DNA from: Methylaequor sp002691245
GTDB taxonomy: Bacteria > Pseudomonadota > Alphaproteobacteria > Methylaequorales > Methylaequoraceae
DNA length: 7,575 nucleotides
Assembly (NCBI GenBank): GCA_002691245.1
Contig: NZHH01000022.1
Location: 1 to 7,575, forward strand
Direction: 5' to 3'
How positions within the stretch are numbered: position 1 is the first letter of the stretch; every line of letters begins with the position of its first letter. Under the pieces are notes generated by a model. The model did no database searches and was not told the DNA's origin. It was given only the letters and a program-made list of their open reading frames with translations. The position numbers and the translations under genes are program-made. Shown here one piece after another: positions 6,328 to 7,575 of this stretch.

Positions 6328-7128
6328 ATGCTTGAAAGGTTACTAGTAACGGGTGCCGCGGGCGGGGTCGCCAATCTCCTTAGACCACGACTTGCTGGTG
6401 TTTCTAAAAAGTTCCGTCTAACTGACATTCAGCACTTCGCTTCAGACTCAGACTTGGATGAGATAATGATTGGAGATGTGGCAGATCCCGCTTTTGTCGA
6501 TCAACTCGTTCAAGGCTGTGATGGCATCCTTCATCTCGGCGGAGTGTCGACCGAGCAACCATTTGACGAGATCCTGCCAGCGAACATTGTGGGCGTTTAC
6601 AACATATACAGGTCCGCAGCAAAGTACGGCCGACCAAGAGTCATTTTTGCGAGCTCGAATCATGTAACGGGCGCCTACCGTACACAAGAAACAATAACGC
6701 CAAAAGAGCCATTTCTACCTGATAGTTTTTATGGGGCATCGAAGGTTTTTGGCGAGGCCGTCGCGAAGTTGTTCTTTGTCAAAGCGGGGATCGAGTCCGC
6801 GATCGTAAGAATAGGATCGTGTTTCGAACAGCCTTCGGATCTTCGAATGATGTCTACTTGGTTTAGCCCGGATGACTTTGCAGCATTAATAAAGAGCTGT
6901 TTTAAGGTAGAGACCTTAGACTGTCCGACCATTTTTGGAGTTTCGAACAATGCTGGTTCGTTTTGGAGAAATACTGAGATTAGCCATCTGGACTGGCACA
7001 GTGAAGCGCGAGCAGAGGACCTGCTTGAGTCGATGAATCAACCAAATGTCTCCCCAGAGGAATTAGCGGCAGGTCTTATGGATTACCATGGTGGGATTTG
7101 GGTCAAGAGACCCCTCGATACTGAGTGA
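6328..7128 (+). CDS. udh: NAD-dependent uronate dehydrogenase-like SDR/epimerase-fold enzyme
   Basis: The 266-residue protein has an N-terminal Rossmann motif LLVTGAAGG (5-13) and strongly resembles Agrobacterium-type uronate dehydrogenase (EC 1.1.1.203), which oxidises glucuronate or galacturonate with NAD+ to the aldarolactone. Diagnostic stretches are HLGGVSTEQPFDEIL (69-83), FASSNHVTGAY (108-117, catalytic Ser-Asn-His at 110-112), PDSFYGASKVFGE (131-143, Tyr135 and Lys139 of the YxxxK motif), VRIGSC (160-165) and RMMSTWFSPDDF (173-184). Ser74, Ser110, Asn111, His112, Tyr135, Ser164 and Arg173 match, with a constant offset of one, the substrate contacts I recall for the Agrobacterium enzyme. 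The third Gly of GxxGxxG is replaced by Ala15. Length is normal (about 265). It follows the sulfatase by 50 bases and precedes the aldolase by 9, so the last two are surely cotranscribed. The substrate could be a related hexuronate or sulfo-sugar. Confidence 0.86.
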   Translation: MLERLLVTGAAGGVANLLRPRLAGVSKKFRLTDIQHFASDSDLDEIMIGDVADPAFVDQLVQGCDGILHLGGVSTEQPFDEILPANIVGVYNIYRSAAKYGRPRVIFASSNHVTGAYRTQETITPKEPFLPDSFYGASKVFGEAVAKLFFVKAGIESAIVRIGSCFEQPSDLRMMSTWFSPDDFAALIKSCFKVETLDCPTIFGVSNNAGSFWRNTEISHLDWHSEARAEDLLESMNQPNVSPEELAAGLMDYHGGIWVKRPLDTE

Positions 7129-7137
7129 GATTAGTCT

Positions 7138-7575
7138 ATGAGAACAAATAAGATTCGAGAGAAATGGGACGCTGATGAATCAGTATTAAATGGCTGGCTA
7201 ACAATTTCTAACGGCTTTTCAGCTGAGGTAATGGCGCATCAGGGTTACGACACGTTAACGGTTGATCTTCAGCATGGTGTCAATGACGAGATGAATCTCA
7301 TCGCTATGCTGCAGGCAATCAGCACCACTGAGACTGTCCCAATTATTCGGGTCCCGTGGCTGGAGCCAGGGATCATCATGAAGGCCCTTGATATGGGCGC
7401 GTATGGTGTGATTTGTCCAATGATAAATACGGCAGAAGATGCCAAAAAATTTGTGGAATACACGAGTTATGCGCCAATGGGGCGGAGAAGCTTCGGTCCT
7501 GTGAGAGCATTAATCTACGGTGGTAATGATTATCTTGACCACGCAAACGACATGATCGTTCGATTCGCGATGATC
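7138..7575 (+). CDS. HpcH/HpaI-family aldolase, N-terminal part (runs off window)
   Basis: From the ATG at 7138 the frame stays open for 146 codons to the window end; the full family length is about 250-260. The family comprises metal-dependent class II pyruvate aldolases cleaving 2-keto-3-deoxy acids, such as 2-keto-3-deoxyglucarate (GarL) or 4-hydroxy-2-oxoheptanedioate. Visible marks are VDLQHGVND (42-50) with the catalytic His46, PIIRVPW (68-74) with Arg71, LDMGAYGVICPMINTAEDA (84-102) and YAPMGRRSFGP (111-121). Most relatives read DxEH around the His; here Gln45 replaces Glu. The metal-binding Glu and Asp lie beyond the edge. The start is 9 bases after the Udh-like stop with only a weak GAGA ribosome site, implying translational coupling. 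With a uronate dehydrogenase upstream, a keto-deoxy-aldarate or related sugar-acid substrate is plausible. Confidence 0.88.
   Translation, partial: MRTNKIREKWDADESVLNGWLTISNGFSAEVMAHQGYDTLTVDLQHGVNDEMNLIAMLQAISTTETVPIIRVPWLEPGIIMKALDMGAYGVICPMINTAEDAKKFVEYTSYAPMGRRSFGPVRALIYGGNDYLDHANDMIVRFAMI

Noticed and set aside
1..7575. CRISPR array, tRNA/rRNA genes, insertion sequences or attachment sites
   Set aside because: No regularly spaced repeats, RNA-gene hallmarks, transposase motifs or terminal inverted repeats were seen on reading the window; intergenic space is short and mostly explained.

Overview
The window reads as part of a bacterial catabolic operon for a small acidic, probably sulfur-bearing, sugar compound. 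All supported genes lie on the + strand. The gene types (a LacI-type regulator, a tripartite tricarboxylate transporter with a Bug-type binding protein, a uronate dehydrogenase, an HpcH/HpaI aldolase) and the moderate GC content suggest a Gram-negative proteobacterium, probably environmental or marine. The origin is inferred from gene content only. About 58 ambiguous bases (N) in two genes, nearly all at third codon positions, suggest a population consensus such as a metagenome assembly.

Layout: 3-464 is the C-terminal half of a LacI-family regulator, cut by the left edge. The 228-base gap after it holds a perfect 14-bp palindrome (543-556) with the form of a LacI-family operator, then a good ribosome binding site. 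693-1769 encodes a periplasmic TctC/Bug-type binding protein. A perfect 13-bp inverted repeat with a 4-base loop (1775-1804) separates it from 1815-3803, which encodes a permease in which TctA (large membrane subunit) and TctB (small membrane subunit) appear fused. 3826-4620 encodes a divergent ComA-like (phosphosulfolactate synthase family) protein. After a 148-base gap with a possible promoter come a type I sulfatase with a formylglycine motif but no signal peptide (4769-6277, or from 4715), a uronate-dehydrogenase-like enzyme (6328-7128), and the first 146 codons of an HpcH/HpaI aldolase (7138 to the right edge).

How they may work together (inference): the regulator responds to the substrate or an intermediate and controls the operator. 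The binding protein and TctAB permease import an organic anion. The cytoplasmic sulfatase removes sulfate, the Udh-like enzyme oxidises the freed uronate to an aldarolactone, and the aldolase cleaves a later keto-deoxy acid to pyruvate plus a C3 fragment. The ComA-like protein does not fit a simple sulfate-ester route, because its family joins sulfite to phosphoenolpyruvate. It is the most interesting gene here and may mean that the substrate or an intermediate is a sulfonate, or that this subfamily has a new reaction. No dehydratase is visible in the window; one may lie beyond the right edge.
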